Assembly (NCBI GenBank): GCA_022496185.1
Contig: WTXG01000267.1
Coordinates: 1 to 47,950 of the forward strand
Length of the DNA: 47,950 bases
Source of the DNA: Multifurca ochricompacta
Lineage: Eukaryota; Basidiomycota; Agaricomycetes; Russulales; Russulaceae
Direction: 5' to 3'
Shown here: positions 38,463-47,950 of the stretch, piece by piece
How the letters are laid out: each line of letters starts with the position of its first letter
Numbering within the stretch: position 1 is the first letter of the stretch
Made by a program: the position numbers and the translations under genes
Notes under the pieces: generated by a model
Databases searched by the model: none
What the model saw: the letters and a program-made list of their open reading frames with translations, nothing else
Told to the model about the DNA's origin: nothing

Positions 38463-41400
38463 TAGGGCTGCACACTGTACCTGTACCTCATGGTATGGAT
38501 GGGTCCATAGTATGGTTGCCATACCCGTGCCATACTGAGCTTAAGTCAATGTCGAGAAGGACAGTGGACAGGTATGGAAAATGCCATCCAAACTGTAAAA
38601 AAGATGGCTGTCAATGGCATTAGATGGCATGGATGGCATTGACTGAATGAGCTTTAATCTTGTCATTAAGCCACCAAAACTCCCCCACTATAGTATCTTT
38701 ACCTATTTAGATAGCAGATAAGTGTTAGCTAAATATGGTAAAAATATGAGATAAGATAAATTAACTAATACTCAATGTGGTCAAAGCTGAAGTGAACACA
38801 TACAGAGTAGCAACCTTTTATACTGCTCAGAGGAGCACAACAATAAGTAGAATAAATATAGTTATTTAAATGTGACAAGACAGAAAGAATGCATTGTGTG
38901 CAATGTCTATGAATCAATTATCTGACACACTGTAGATTATCTTATCATAATCATAAGATCAGGAGCCCTCACTACTGGCCCATCTCAACAACAGGTATGC
39001 TTCCATTTTTCAAGAAGTAACTATTATTAAAATTTAATCCAAAGAACAAGAACACTGCTCAATTTTCTTCTGTTGATTGCTGGGAAATGAGGGTGAGATT
39101 GCTGCATTAAGGAGGCCCCAAGATGCAATAAATAGACCCTCAATCCATGTGGAGTCTTACAACTTTGCCTTACCATGACAGATCAGCCTGCCCAAGGACC
39201 AGAAGGTCAACAGCTTGATGCATTGAAAATCCCCAAACCTATTCAACCATGTTCCCACATAAACCATGGTAAGTAGTTCATTCAAGTGTAATTTGAGTGT
39301 GGCTATGAAATACTTACTCATCCTTCCAGGTCAACATTCTTGTCTGGTCTGAACCACTGCAGGTACATGATTAGCTGCAGCTATTGCTGTGGAGAAGCTT
39401 GATGAATTTGGGAATCTTGTCCCATCATCCCAATGGTGCCTTGCACACACCCCCAAACACAAGACCCCTGTAAAGTGCAAGCAAGCTGTCATGAATGATG
39501 TCAATAGTGATGTAGATGATGCTGACTTTAGTGCTTCTTCTTCTGAGGATGGATCAGATGATCCTAGCAATGCCATGGAAATAAGTAATGAAGAGGTATG
39601 AAATATCTTAATGTGATTCCATGGTCAGGCAAATTAACAATTTGTAGCTAGCTGATATGTTACCCTCAAAAACCATACCAGAGGTCAGCAACAAAAAGGG
39701 CCACACACACATCCTAAAATCAAAGATAAAGACAAACCCAACTCCTGCACCCCCAAGGAAGAAGGCTAGGACTTGTTCTGTTGAGGTTGAGGAGATTGAA
39801 GATGAAGATACCCCCCACTGGACTGCAGAAACACATACAAGCATCCTTCCAACAAGCTCATTTGGAAATGCTCACCCCAAAAAGGCAAGTTTTGCCTTGT
39901 GTTTCTCACATCTTTGTCTCATTGTGGGTTTTTATAGAAGGCTGGAAATATAAGGAATCCAATATATTTATTCTACAAAGTTGTCACCAATGGGCCACAC
40001 AGTACCCCAGGAGAAGATGGTGATATACATTATTGTTGCCTTCATGGCACTCATAAGGTTTGTACTATCAAGAAGACAATGAAATCTAATCTAAACAGTG
40101 CATTATCTCATCATTTTTTTGTTTATCATTCCTGATGGATGATGCTTCCCTTAGTACTCATAAATAATCTCTGCATCCATGTTAAGCTGATGTATCAACT
40201 CTATTACATCCTTAGAAATGGGATGAGCCCCCAACACCTGATGAGATTGCTATCACATCTGGACTAAAGAAACTTGATGGACACACTGAAGCTGAATACA
40301 TAAAGAAGCTTGGGCAATCATCTGAAAACATCAAGAAAGCCTTTGAAGACCAGCAAGCCCACACCACTGTAAGTAATGTTAGCTTCTCAAACATTTGGAT
40401 GTCACAAAGCAATGGTCAGGTTCCATGGGATCAAGAAACATTTGAATGGCTCCTCACTGAGTGGATTGTTGCCTGTGACCAGCCATTTGATGAGGTTGAG
40501 AAACCTGAATTCATCAAGATGATGGATTTTACACACCACAATGGTGGTCCATTGGATATTCCAAAACATGATGGGATCAAGCAGTGTGTTGTGAAGATGG
40601 GTGAGGAAACAATTGAAAGTATTTGCAAAATGTTCTCAGTAAGCATTATCTTATTTTCTTCATATCACATATTTATCCATATGAGCAGAATCTTGAGGGG
40701 AAGGTGTGCTTGTCACTGGATGCATGGACATCAAGCAATCAGTACATGTTTTTGGTGATTGTTGCACACTATGTAACCAATGATGGGCAACTTGGTTTGT
40801 GCTCTTCCCTTCATTCAACTGGCATAATCTTATTATCCCCTTCCAGAGGAGTTGCTGATTGACTTCCAAGAACTTACTGGGGAGCATTCAGGAGAGAATA
40901 TGGCAGAGGCGGTTTGGGCTACACTAGAGTTATACAGTCTCATTGGAAAGGTGAGTTTCCCATCCTCAGCCCAGAAATGTGTTTCTAATCCATTTCAGAT
41001 TATTGCCCTTGTAATGGATAATGCTAGCAACAACAACACCCTAGTTAAATCACTGGAATGGTGATGCCAACAATGAGGGATACCATTCTTGGTGCAAGAT
41101 GCACAGTTGCATTGCATGCCTCATACAATTCACTTGGCTGCTATCAAGGTATTACATAAAATTATATTGATTTCTGTCATCACATCTAATCTTTAAATAT
41201 CAGCTTCTCAAAGGCATAGGGGCAATCTCAAAGGCTGAAGGGAAAAAAGCCACCATGTGTAGTGGCAACTACCAAGACAATGTTATGATCCCTCTCTTGC
41301 ATGAACACAACAACAATGCAGCAGGTGATGGCAAGGATGATGAGAATGTCATAGACATACCAGACACAGATTCTGATACAGCTGACATTGATGCAGCTGA

Positions 41401-43406
41401 CAGTGTACTGCCTGCTATTGAAAGGGTAAGCAATGGGTCCATTCTTCACCAATTAAACTGAAACATTCTGGTCAGCTTTGGAAAATCATCAAGGCTGTCT
41501 GTTCAAGCCCCCAACATCATCAATCTTGGGCTCATGAGATTCAATCTGTGCAACTTGAAGGAGGCAGGATGTTAGATGACTGCAGTACACCACTTGTACT
41601 CATTCTCAATGTGAGAACCTGATGGTCATCAATGCATCAAATGCTTCATGAGTTATCATGGTTATTTGTATGAGGTTTCTTACTGTCATGTTATAGGGCA
41701 TGCCCTTGATTATTGAAAAATGATCGACTCCTATGTATCTCAAAACAAGGATCTCCATGCCCTTGAACTCAGTAACACTGACCAGGAATCTATTGCTCTT
41801 GTGACATCCTGGCTGAAATCATTTTGAGCTGCTACTCTGAGATGTCTGCCACAAAAATACCAATGCTTTCAATGACCCATGCCATATATCAAGGCTTACA
41901 AGATGATATCAGGAATACTCTTTGCAACCTTCCTGACTCAGTGTCACCTCAAATCAAACTTGGTCTCACAGACACACACTGGAAGCTTAGCAACTATTAC
42001 TACCAGTATGACATGTCTCCCTTCTACACTTGGGCTGCATGTGCATCAATGATTATTTTAAATTGGTCACTCACTAACTGTATACCCCACTAGTGCTTGA
42101 TCCATGAATCTCATATGAGGGCATGAAGGTGGATTATGATGATGATCCAGCACTCTCTGATCATCTTGAACATTCCAAGTCAAGCCTCTTCAATTACTTC
42201 AACAGAAATTATGCAAAGGCAGATGATTGTACATTGTCTTCAGCATCATCTTTGCCTGTCACATCATGGCCTATTTTGGGATCACCTCAGAAATCCTTTG
42301 CTGCTCAGTATTGCAGAAAAGAGAAGAGCTCTATCAATGAACTTGAAGAATATTTCAAACTCCCTGCTGAAGATTTCAATACTTGTAATCCAATTCATTG
42401 GTGGATGGGTTGATGTGCACAGTTCCCAAACCTCTTTCATTTGGCTTGTGACATTCTATGCATTCCTGGTAAGTAAATTTAATTTAATGATAGTCATCTT
42501 CTTATTAATGGACTGAACCTGACATAGGCTCTGCTGTTGCCATTGAGAGAATATTCTCTGGTGGACATGACATGATCTCCCTCTGTTGCACCAGTCTCAA
42601 TGTGAATACCATTCACACTCTGATGCTTGTCAAGAAGCAGTTGCATCTTGCACACATGCAAGCTGATATTGCACTGGGCCATTCAGCTGTCAATTAACCT
42701 AGATATGATGCTTTATTTATGTCTTAATGTAATTGTGATCACATTTAGATAACATAATTGATGAAATCAAAATGCATCTCACATTTAATTAGATACTGAG
42801 TATATACATCTCAGATTGATCATGTGATCAAATCACATTCATTAATAAGTGAGATGTTTACTTTAATTTAGTAGCAATACTATAGTACATCTAAATTGTA
42901 TATAAAGCCACTTAATCTGCTATAGATAAAGCAGTTGCTATTGCATTATTGCAAGAATCCAAGTCTCTAAGCTAACAAGGTGAAATAGATAGTAGTATTG
43001 CAGTATCTAAAATATAAGCCTGCACCATGCCTGTTTCTATACTACAGCATAAACTACATAAAAGAGGCTGTAGAATAGCCCTGATAAATCATCCTGTTTG
43101 AGAAACATCCCCATCCATCACTTCATTGCTCTAAAACTCTTGCTCATGCTACCTGCTTGACTATATTCTCTCTAGAATACTCCCAAGAATACACCTATTA
43201 ATTGCTTTATCACTCTAAGCTTCTTGTTCATGCTGCCCTGCTCAACTTTATTTTCTCTAGTACTACCATCTACTACTGTATACCATAAACAGCTGTACCC
43301 ATACCCATACCATACCTGTCAGTGATCCAGTGAGTACAAAAAACAGACAGTGGATGGGTCAGCTGTACCTGTCTTATTACCATCAAATGGATGGTGCACA
43401 GCCCTA
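38463..43406 (+). mobile_element. hAT-A: full-length hAT transposon with transposase gene (TSD ATGGTGGG)
   Basis: 4944 bp, ends TAGGGCTGCACACTGTACC and (reverse complement) TAGGGCTGTGCACCATCC, flanked by ATGGTGGG at 38455-38462 and 43407-43414 in G1e ORF3. 38463-39174 is 5' non-coding, with GGTATGG or CCATACC motifs near both ends. 42700-43406 is 3' non-coding and AT-rich. It is strongly depleted in CpG. A transposase gene lies between. Confidence 0.95.
39175..42697 (+). pseudogene. hAT-A transposase, multi-intron, decayed
   Basis: Likely start ATG 39175 (MTDQPAQGPEG); first intron 39269-39329 (GTAAGT...TTCCAG). Further short GT-AG introns separate pieces of a hAT transposase. An N-terminal zinc-finger-like segment is near 39950-40070. 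Catalytic core pieces are SLDAWTSSNQYMFLVIVAHY (about 40710-40775) and ALVMDNASNN (about 41008-41038). The C-terminal hAT dimerisation region is at about 42320-42697 (ELEEYFKLP...CNPIHWW, then AIERIFSGGHDMIS and LVKKQLH). Stops inside the core (TGA near 41062) show that it is broken. Exact exon borders need RNA data. Confidence 0.8.
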
Positions 43407-43414
43407 ATGGTGGG

Positions 43415-44379
43415 GGTGGTGGTAAGTCATTGAAAGAGACACTGTCAACTCCAGTGTGAGAGGCTTTGGCAATGTTGACATCATTTGCAGGTGGAGGGGC
43501 AGGCCCAAGAGAGATGGTATGGGCTATTGCAATGCCAGCATCATTTCTGTCAGGGTTTTCATGGAGTTGTGGCATCTCCAGACAACCCAGATTCAGGTGG
43601 GGTGCAAGTTCAAGGGGGTGATGAGGAAGAGGTTGTGCATAAACATCCACATACTGTTCTGATATGATTTGATACACTTCTCCTAGCTCCAACCTTTTTC
43701 TCACTGCAGCCAGGTGCTGCTCAATGTCAAAGATTCTGCAAGTGATACATGTCATCTGGCAGGTGTAGTTGCTGTACTGGACTTCAAGGTTGGCCCTCAG
43801 TGCCTGGAACTTATGCAGCCAAGCAATGTCTGTGGTAAGTCATGGCATGCAAAGGTCATGCAGCACTTCATTAATTGCAAAGGTGCAGGGGTCACTGGTG
43901 GACAGATGCTGCAAATGTTCAGCCCCCAGAGTATAGTGGAGGTGGTTGACTTCTTTTTCTTCTAAGTAGACAGGGGTGCCATAGACCAGCCCTCCCTTCC
44001 TCAGGCATCCAGCTATGTCCAATCCTTCATTGGTGTAATAAATATATTTGGCAACCTCAGTGGTGCCATCATTTTTCTTGGAAGGGATCATCAGAGGGAA
44101 ATAGAAAGAGGAACCTGGCTTGTTTGGAAAGAAAGGGAAGTTGGGGCATTCATTGTTGAACTCCACAAAGATCAAGTTGTTGGGATGGGGGTGTTTGGGG
44201 ATATTAAAATCCTCATTTGGGTCAGGGGTCTTAATCCCTTTGGCCACTTTGGTGGCAGTTTTGTAATCAATAGGAGAAGAATCAATAGGAGAAAGTGGAT
44301 GAGGAGGAGGAGGATGAGCAGCAGGAAGAATTGGGAATACATTGATGGCAGCAGAGGAGTGGATGGTGGAGGAAGACAT
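43415..44379 (-). pseudogene. G1e ORF3, N-terminal and central part
   Basis: Starts ATG 44379 (MSSSTIHSSAAINVFP), then a proline-rich acidic stretch and a conserved block YIYYTNEGLDIAGC...VYGTPVYLEE, matching G1c ORF3. A stop near 43838 interrupts. The same frame then continues through a coiled-coil-like segment to MPQLHENPDRN (about 43560). Beyond that the zinc-knuckle homology (CWHCNSPYHLSWAC, CQHCQSLSHWS) lies in the -1 register and carries stops where G1c has Trp. Upstream 44380-44470 has no feature. Confidence 0.8.
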
Positions 44380-45360
44380 GGACAGTTTCTGGTTGTAAGG
44401 CTTTTGTGGGGTGAAGCATATACTGGGGATTTATGGCCATCTTCATCCTCTATTTATTGTTAAACAGTCATGGTTAGTGATGTGCCTGGCCTGGCTCAAA
44501 GCCGGAAGCCAGGCCAAGCTGAGCCATTGTGATGGCCAAGCAAGGGCTTTGGCCTGGCTCAGAGTAGCTAAAAGCCAAAGCTGCCAGCTCAGGCCATGGC
44601 TTTTGACCATAATTTTAGTGCATACAAGTGCAATAGTAATTGTAATGGGTGCAACAATCCCAATTACAAGGAAAGATTAGATAAGATGATAAAAAGTGTC
44701 CTTAATTAAGTAGACAATGAAAATGATGAAAATGCCTGTCAAAAGCTGCACAGAACATGGAGATTGATGCATGCATAAGGTTTGAGGTAGTCAGAGATGA
44801 ACAGCCCTGCTTGTACAGCAATAATACGCCTATATTGACAATACCAAGAGCCTGCAGCCCCAAGAGGACAAGATCAGCTCCTACTATGCCTAGATACAAT
44901 GTAAACCCACCTGCAGCCCCAAGAGGACAAGATGGGGTCTGCAGCATGTTACAGGATGTCTTATATACATATCTGCTGTTATCCTATGAAGTGCCAAGTC
45001 AGATCATGTGTCCAATGTAAAATAAGACTACAATCAGTTATGGGATGCATAAGAGCATATCTCCATACTACTGTGTCTCATTTGGTCATGTGTGGTCTAT
45101 TTGTGTGGTCTGGCACCCTCTAGAATACATTCTAGACTATTGTTAGACTATCCTGGTAATTACCTATTGTTCCATCTATTGACACAGTGTCTGTGAGTAT
45201 CTACAATGTCCATGCTGCATAGGGCAGTTCTGTAAATGCATAACACATGCAAAGTGCAGGGTGGACCACATCAGTCCAGCCACTCTCCTGACTGCAAGGG
45301 TCAGATCTTGAGTAAACATGCACACAAGGCACTCTGGGTGGCTTTACTAATGGGATACAT

Positions 45361-45680
45361 CAGTGTTGTTGATGATTATTTGGTGTATGTTTAACTTATT
45401 AAACATTGTCACATGACTGTCAATGCATTCCCATGACCACCAGATACTGGTTTTGTCATCTCACATGTCGGCCACAAAACTGTTCCAATGATAATGCCTC
45501 ACAAAACATTTTATATATCATGAACCACTGATCCAATTGACATTATTATAGGTTCTAATTGAAGCTTAGATGCTACAGTATCCTCTACCAATTTCTACTA
45601 ATTTTGGAAAGTATTCTCATTGTGTGGTAGGTCAATCTCTTCAGGATGGCCAAACATTGGAACAGTTTTGTGGGTTACTG
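45361..45680 (-). repeat. Tc-B terminal fragment
   Basis: About 320 bases matching 13408-13717 of Tc-B, ending GTTTTGTGGGTTACTG followed by TA. The left side is cut off. It sits inside hAT-C-type minisatellite sequence (TTATCATAGATATATATCCC follows). Confidence 0.85.
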
Positions 45681-45682
45681 TA

Positions 45683-46110
45683 TTATCATAGATATATATC
45701 CCAAGTATCTAATTAATTGTGAACACATTTTTGATCTTATCACTTGTATTATCATAGAATTAATTGTGAATGTGTTTTTGATCTTATCACATGTATTATC
45801 TTAGATGTATATCCTAAGTATCTAATTAATTGTGAACACATTTTTGATCTTATCAATTAGGCATGATCCTGGCATCTCTGTACTGATGCATGCCAATGTG
45901 TGCATTCTTAAGCCTACCTTCCTAGATAGGAAGGCAATGCATGGTCCAATTGGCATGCCCCACACTTCACATTTTTTCACATTTTTTCATGTTTCTGTAG
46001 ATAACTGATTCTTGTTTAACTTCAGATCAGATGCATGATCCAATCTGAAAATTTGTAGGATAGTAGTAATAGGAATATACTTGCTCTATGTGCAATTCTG
46101 GGGGTCTCCA
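45683..46110 (+). repeat. hAT-C-related fragment with three minisatellite units
   Basis: Matches 25990-26510 of hAT-C: three GTGAACACATTTTTGATC-type units, then GCATCTCTGTACTGATG and CTTCCTAGATAGGAAGGCAA. Most CpGs of the hAT-C version are TG or CA here, indicating an older copy. Confidence 0.8.
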
Positions 46111-46345
46111 ATCACCCTAAGCCATATGTGTGCATCACTAATGGTATAGGACTCTCTGTCTTTAATTTTTCCTTGTAATAACTGGTCTAAACTGGTCATA
46201 GGACTGACTATAGACCACAAAAAACTGGTCCCTGTCAGTCCAGTCCAGTTTTAGGCCATTTCTCAGTGTATTAGGACCAGTTCTGGTTCCAGTTCATGCC
46301 TAAAATGGAAAAAAAACCAGACTGGACCAGACTTTGAAGCACTAT

Positions 46346-47401
46346 TGCCACCAGTGACAACCAGATGATTGCTGTCTTTCCACCACAAGCCATCTACTCT
46401 TTTCAGGTTATGTGCTTCAGCCCATGACTGACATAGGTCTTGGTTCATGTTCTGCAAAACCTGGGCCCACAGGTCTGTGTCATGAAGGCTGACTGCCATT
46501 GTCCTGGCAAAAACCTCCTCTGGTAGGACTGTGATATCATTATTGTTGTCCTCCCCATTGTACAAATCAGGTCATTGGGATAGTGCATCAGCTTGGGCAT
46601 TATGACTTCCAGTGATATGCTTCAGAACAAAATTGTATTCTTTGAGTTCCAAAACTTCTTTTGCTATACACTGACTGATTTTGTGGGGTTCTTGCCAGTA
46701 CAGCAGATTTGAATGGTCAGTGTGGATAATTGTCTGATGCAGTGCACCAGCAAGATAGGGTCACCAGCATGATAGGGCCTTGACTATGGCTAATAATTCT
46801 TGGTCCCAGATGTTGTAGTTTTGTTCAGCAGACAAAAAGGTTTCTGAATAGAATGCAATGGGATGCGGTATTCCTTTTGTGTTGCATTGATACAGCACAG
46901 CTCCATTTGCAAACATGGAGGCATCCACTTAAAGTTCAAATGGTTTATTGAGGCCAGGTTGTATAAGGATGGGTTCAGAACCAATGATGTCTTTTATGTA
47001 TTCAAAGGCCCATTGTTGTGGTTCCTCCCATTGCCAGGGCACCTCCTTTTTCAATAAGTCATTCAGTGGTTTTGTGATGCCTGAAAATCCTTTCACAAAA
47101 CATCAGTAGAAGTTGCAAAATCTGATGAATGACTGGATGTCTTTGACACAGGTAGGCATAGTCCAGTCACAAATCCCTTGTACTTTGACAGGGTCCATAC
47201 AGACCTTCCCTCCTTCCAGGATTACTCCCAAATATTCCACACTTGTCTGCTCAAAGGAGCATTTTGCCAGCTTCAGATAGAGGTCATGTTCAGCCAAAAT
47301 ATCCAGAACCTGGTGAATGCATGTCCAGTGATGAGTCTGATCATTGCTAGTTGCCACAAGTATGTCATCCATGTACACAACAACTTTGCCAGTGAGGATG
47401 A
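46346..47401 (-). pseudogene. pol: G1e RNase H and reverse transcriptase remnant
   Basis: Minus-strand homolog of G1b/G1c pol. The right part (47103-47401) reads LTGKVVVYMDDILVATSND with an intact YMDD box, then VLDILAEHDLYLKLAKCSFEQ. 46780-47100 is RNase H-like with frame breaks, and 46346-46780 leads towards the integrase zinc module (LWWKDSNHLVVTGGN). It is cut on the left by the mosaic zone and on the right by Cop-A. Confidence 0.8.
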
Positions 47402-47950
47402 TGTCAAACAATCATGCTGCTGGTTATACTGACTGTGGTTAGTAGCAGGTTAGGCTAGAAAGACAAGTATACTTCAGAGGTAGAAGAAACTCTATATTAC
47501 TATTCTACTGACCTAGAAAGACAAGTATCTACAAGAGATGTTAGCCAAAGGTATGATAGAAAGTATAGTAGAACTTACACTTCAGAGGTAGAAGAAACTC
47601 TGAAGTGGAAGGGACAAAACAGACACCCTTATATACCCATAAGGGCCAGGGGAAATGGTCTGTGCACACTGGGAATAAGTCCACAAGTGCTGGACAATAA
47701 ACAATGAGGGATAGAGGCCATTGGCCAAAGAAGAATCACATGCTATACTGCGCATTACTAAGTCCATCACTAATCAGCTGAGTAAGGTGAGAAAAAATGT
47801 AATAAAGATAACATAAAAAGTCTGAAACTCCGGAATCTAATCTAATCTAATCTTATCTACAGCTGAAGTGAACCTTAGATGCCTGAAGCATTTTCCAGAC
47901 ACATCCTGTGTCAACATCCCTCCATGGTGAAGGCATCAATCATAGATGGG
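47402..47950 (-). mobile_element. Cop-A-type Copia element, 3' LTR and internal start (runs off the right edge)
   Basis: A 515-bp LTR (47402-47916) in minus orientation, followed by TCCCTCCATGGTGAAGGCAT, which is the reverse complement of the region just before the Cop-A 3' LTR (34313-34336). So this is the 3' end of a minus-strand element continuing beyond the window. GATGA (47397-47401) would be one target duplication. The intron-like segment is at 47529-47578 and the joined copy at 47455-47494, with the same ATACTTGTCTTTCTAG piece as the solo LTR at 18735. Confidence 0.9.

Larger units (their letters stand above)
44473..46345. mobile_element. Mosaic of transposon fragments replacing the G1e integrase
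   Basis: Left to right: a decayed hAT-B left end (TAGTGATGTGCCTGGCC, 44473 to about 44610); unassigned sequence with a duplicated CTGCAGCCCCAAGAGGACAA (about 44851 and 44910); an inverted piece related to hAT-C (about 44950-45130); 45131-45360 with weak likeness to hAT-D sequence at 19380-19530; a Tc-B end (45361-45680); a hAT-C piece with three minisatellite units (45683-46110); 46111-46345 with repeated ACTGGTC and GACCAGT motifs. RNase H coding of G1e resumes at about 46346. Internal borders are approximate. Confidence 0.6.
38189..47401 (-). mobile_element. Gypsy element G1e, old and heavily interrupted
   Basis: Right of L1 in G1 order on the minus strand: polypurine tract, ORF3 (split by hAT-A), a mosaic insertion zone replacing integrase (44473-46345), then RNase H and RT up to 47401, where a Cop-A element is inserted. 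CpG is nearly absent, consistent with great age. The 5' part (gag, 5' LTR) lies beyond the right edge if present. Confidence 0.8.

Noticed and set aside
44473..46137. A single hAT element bounded by TAGTGATG (44473) and GCATCACTA (near 46137)
   Set aside because: The 8-bp flanks do not match, and the interior is a mix of Tc-B, hAT-C and other pieces. Treated as a mosaic.
1..47950. Repeat-induced point mutation of the classic CpA-targeted type
   Set aside because: The excess changes fall at CpG in all sequence contexts; CpA sites do not show matching loss in the LTR pairs. CpG methylation decay explains the pattern better.

Overview
The window looks like a wholly repetitive stretch of a fungal genome, most likely a filamentous basidiomycete. 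Grounds: short GT...AG introns of about 50-60 nt, a hAT transposase gene cut by many such introns, chromodomain Gypsy elements, UBN2-type Copia Gag proteins, and decay concentrated at CpG sites. I found no host gene, rRNA, functional tRNA or CRISPR. Names used below: G1a-G1e are copies of one minus-strand Gypsy family; G2 is a different Gypsy; Cop-A and Cop-B are Copia families; hAT-A to hAT-D and Tc-A to Tc-C are DNA transposons.

Layout. The oldest layer is a minus-strand G1 array: an LTR called L0 (pieces at 8385-8454, 17520-17576, 18171-18504, 27628-27647), a gag remnant (35141-35558), a second LTR called L1 (35581-38188), and the internal region of another copy, G1e (38189-47401). Everything else was inserted into it. 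L0 received G2 (6508-8384; G2 was hit by G1b, 1958-6507, which abuts G1a, 1-1957), the complete G1c (8455-17519, TSD AAGGG), a solo LTR (17577-18170, TSD GACAG), hAT-D (18505-27619, TSD AGGGGATG) and Tc-C (27648-35140). hAT-D holds a Cop-A solo LTR (TSD TTTTT) and full-length Cop-B (19996-27154, TSD CCCAG). Cop-B holds hAT-B (TSD CTCTAGAC) and hAT-C (TSD ATCTAATC, with a minisatellite and a tRNA-derived segment). Tc-C holds full-length Cop-A (28319-34853, TSD ACAAG). L1 holds the palindromic Tc-A and another Cop-A solo LTR (TSD GCTGT). The third ORF of G1e holds the intron-bearing hAT-A (38463-43406, TSD ATGGTGGG). A further Cop-A copy runs off the right edge.

Most striking observation. Every Copia LTR here, in two families, carries just after its TATA region a 49-57 nt segment with intron signals (GTAAGT or GTGAGT, a CTAAC-like branch site, TAG). 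A short distance downstream comes a second copy of the two flanking exon pieces joined exactly as if that intron had been spliced out. The paired copies match each other within each LTR but differ between LTR types, so they appear to evolve in concert through a spliced RNA or cDNA intermediate. A hairpin with covarying base pairs overlaps the 5' splice site in both families.

Other main points. G1 elements carry an extra ORF downstream of pol, encoding a protein with CCHC zinc knuckles, present in two divergent copies. The two LTRs of G1c differ only at CpG sites, often as TG in one and CA in the other, and nearly all nonsense codons are TGA where CGA is expected. Three Tc1-like families all occur as inverted, head-to-head truncated structures.

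Limits. All alignments were done by eye. Boundaries backed by target-site duplications are firm. Boundaries inside decayed coding regions, and everything at 44471-46345, are approximate.
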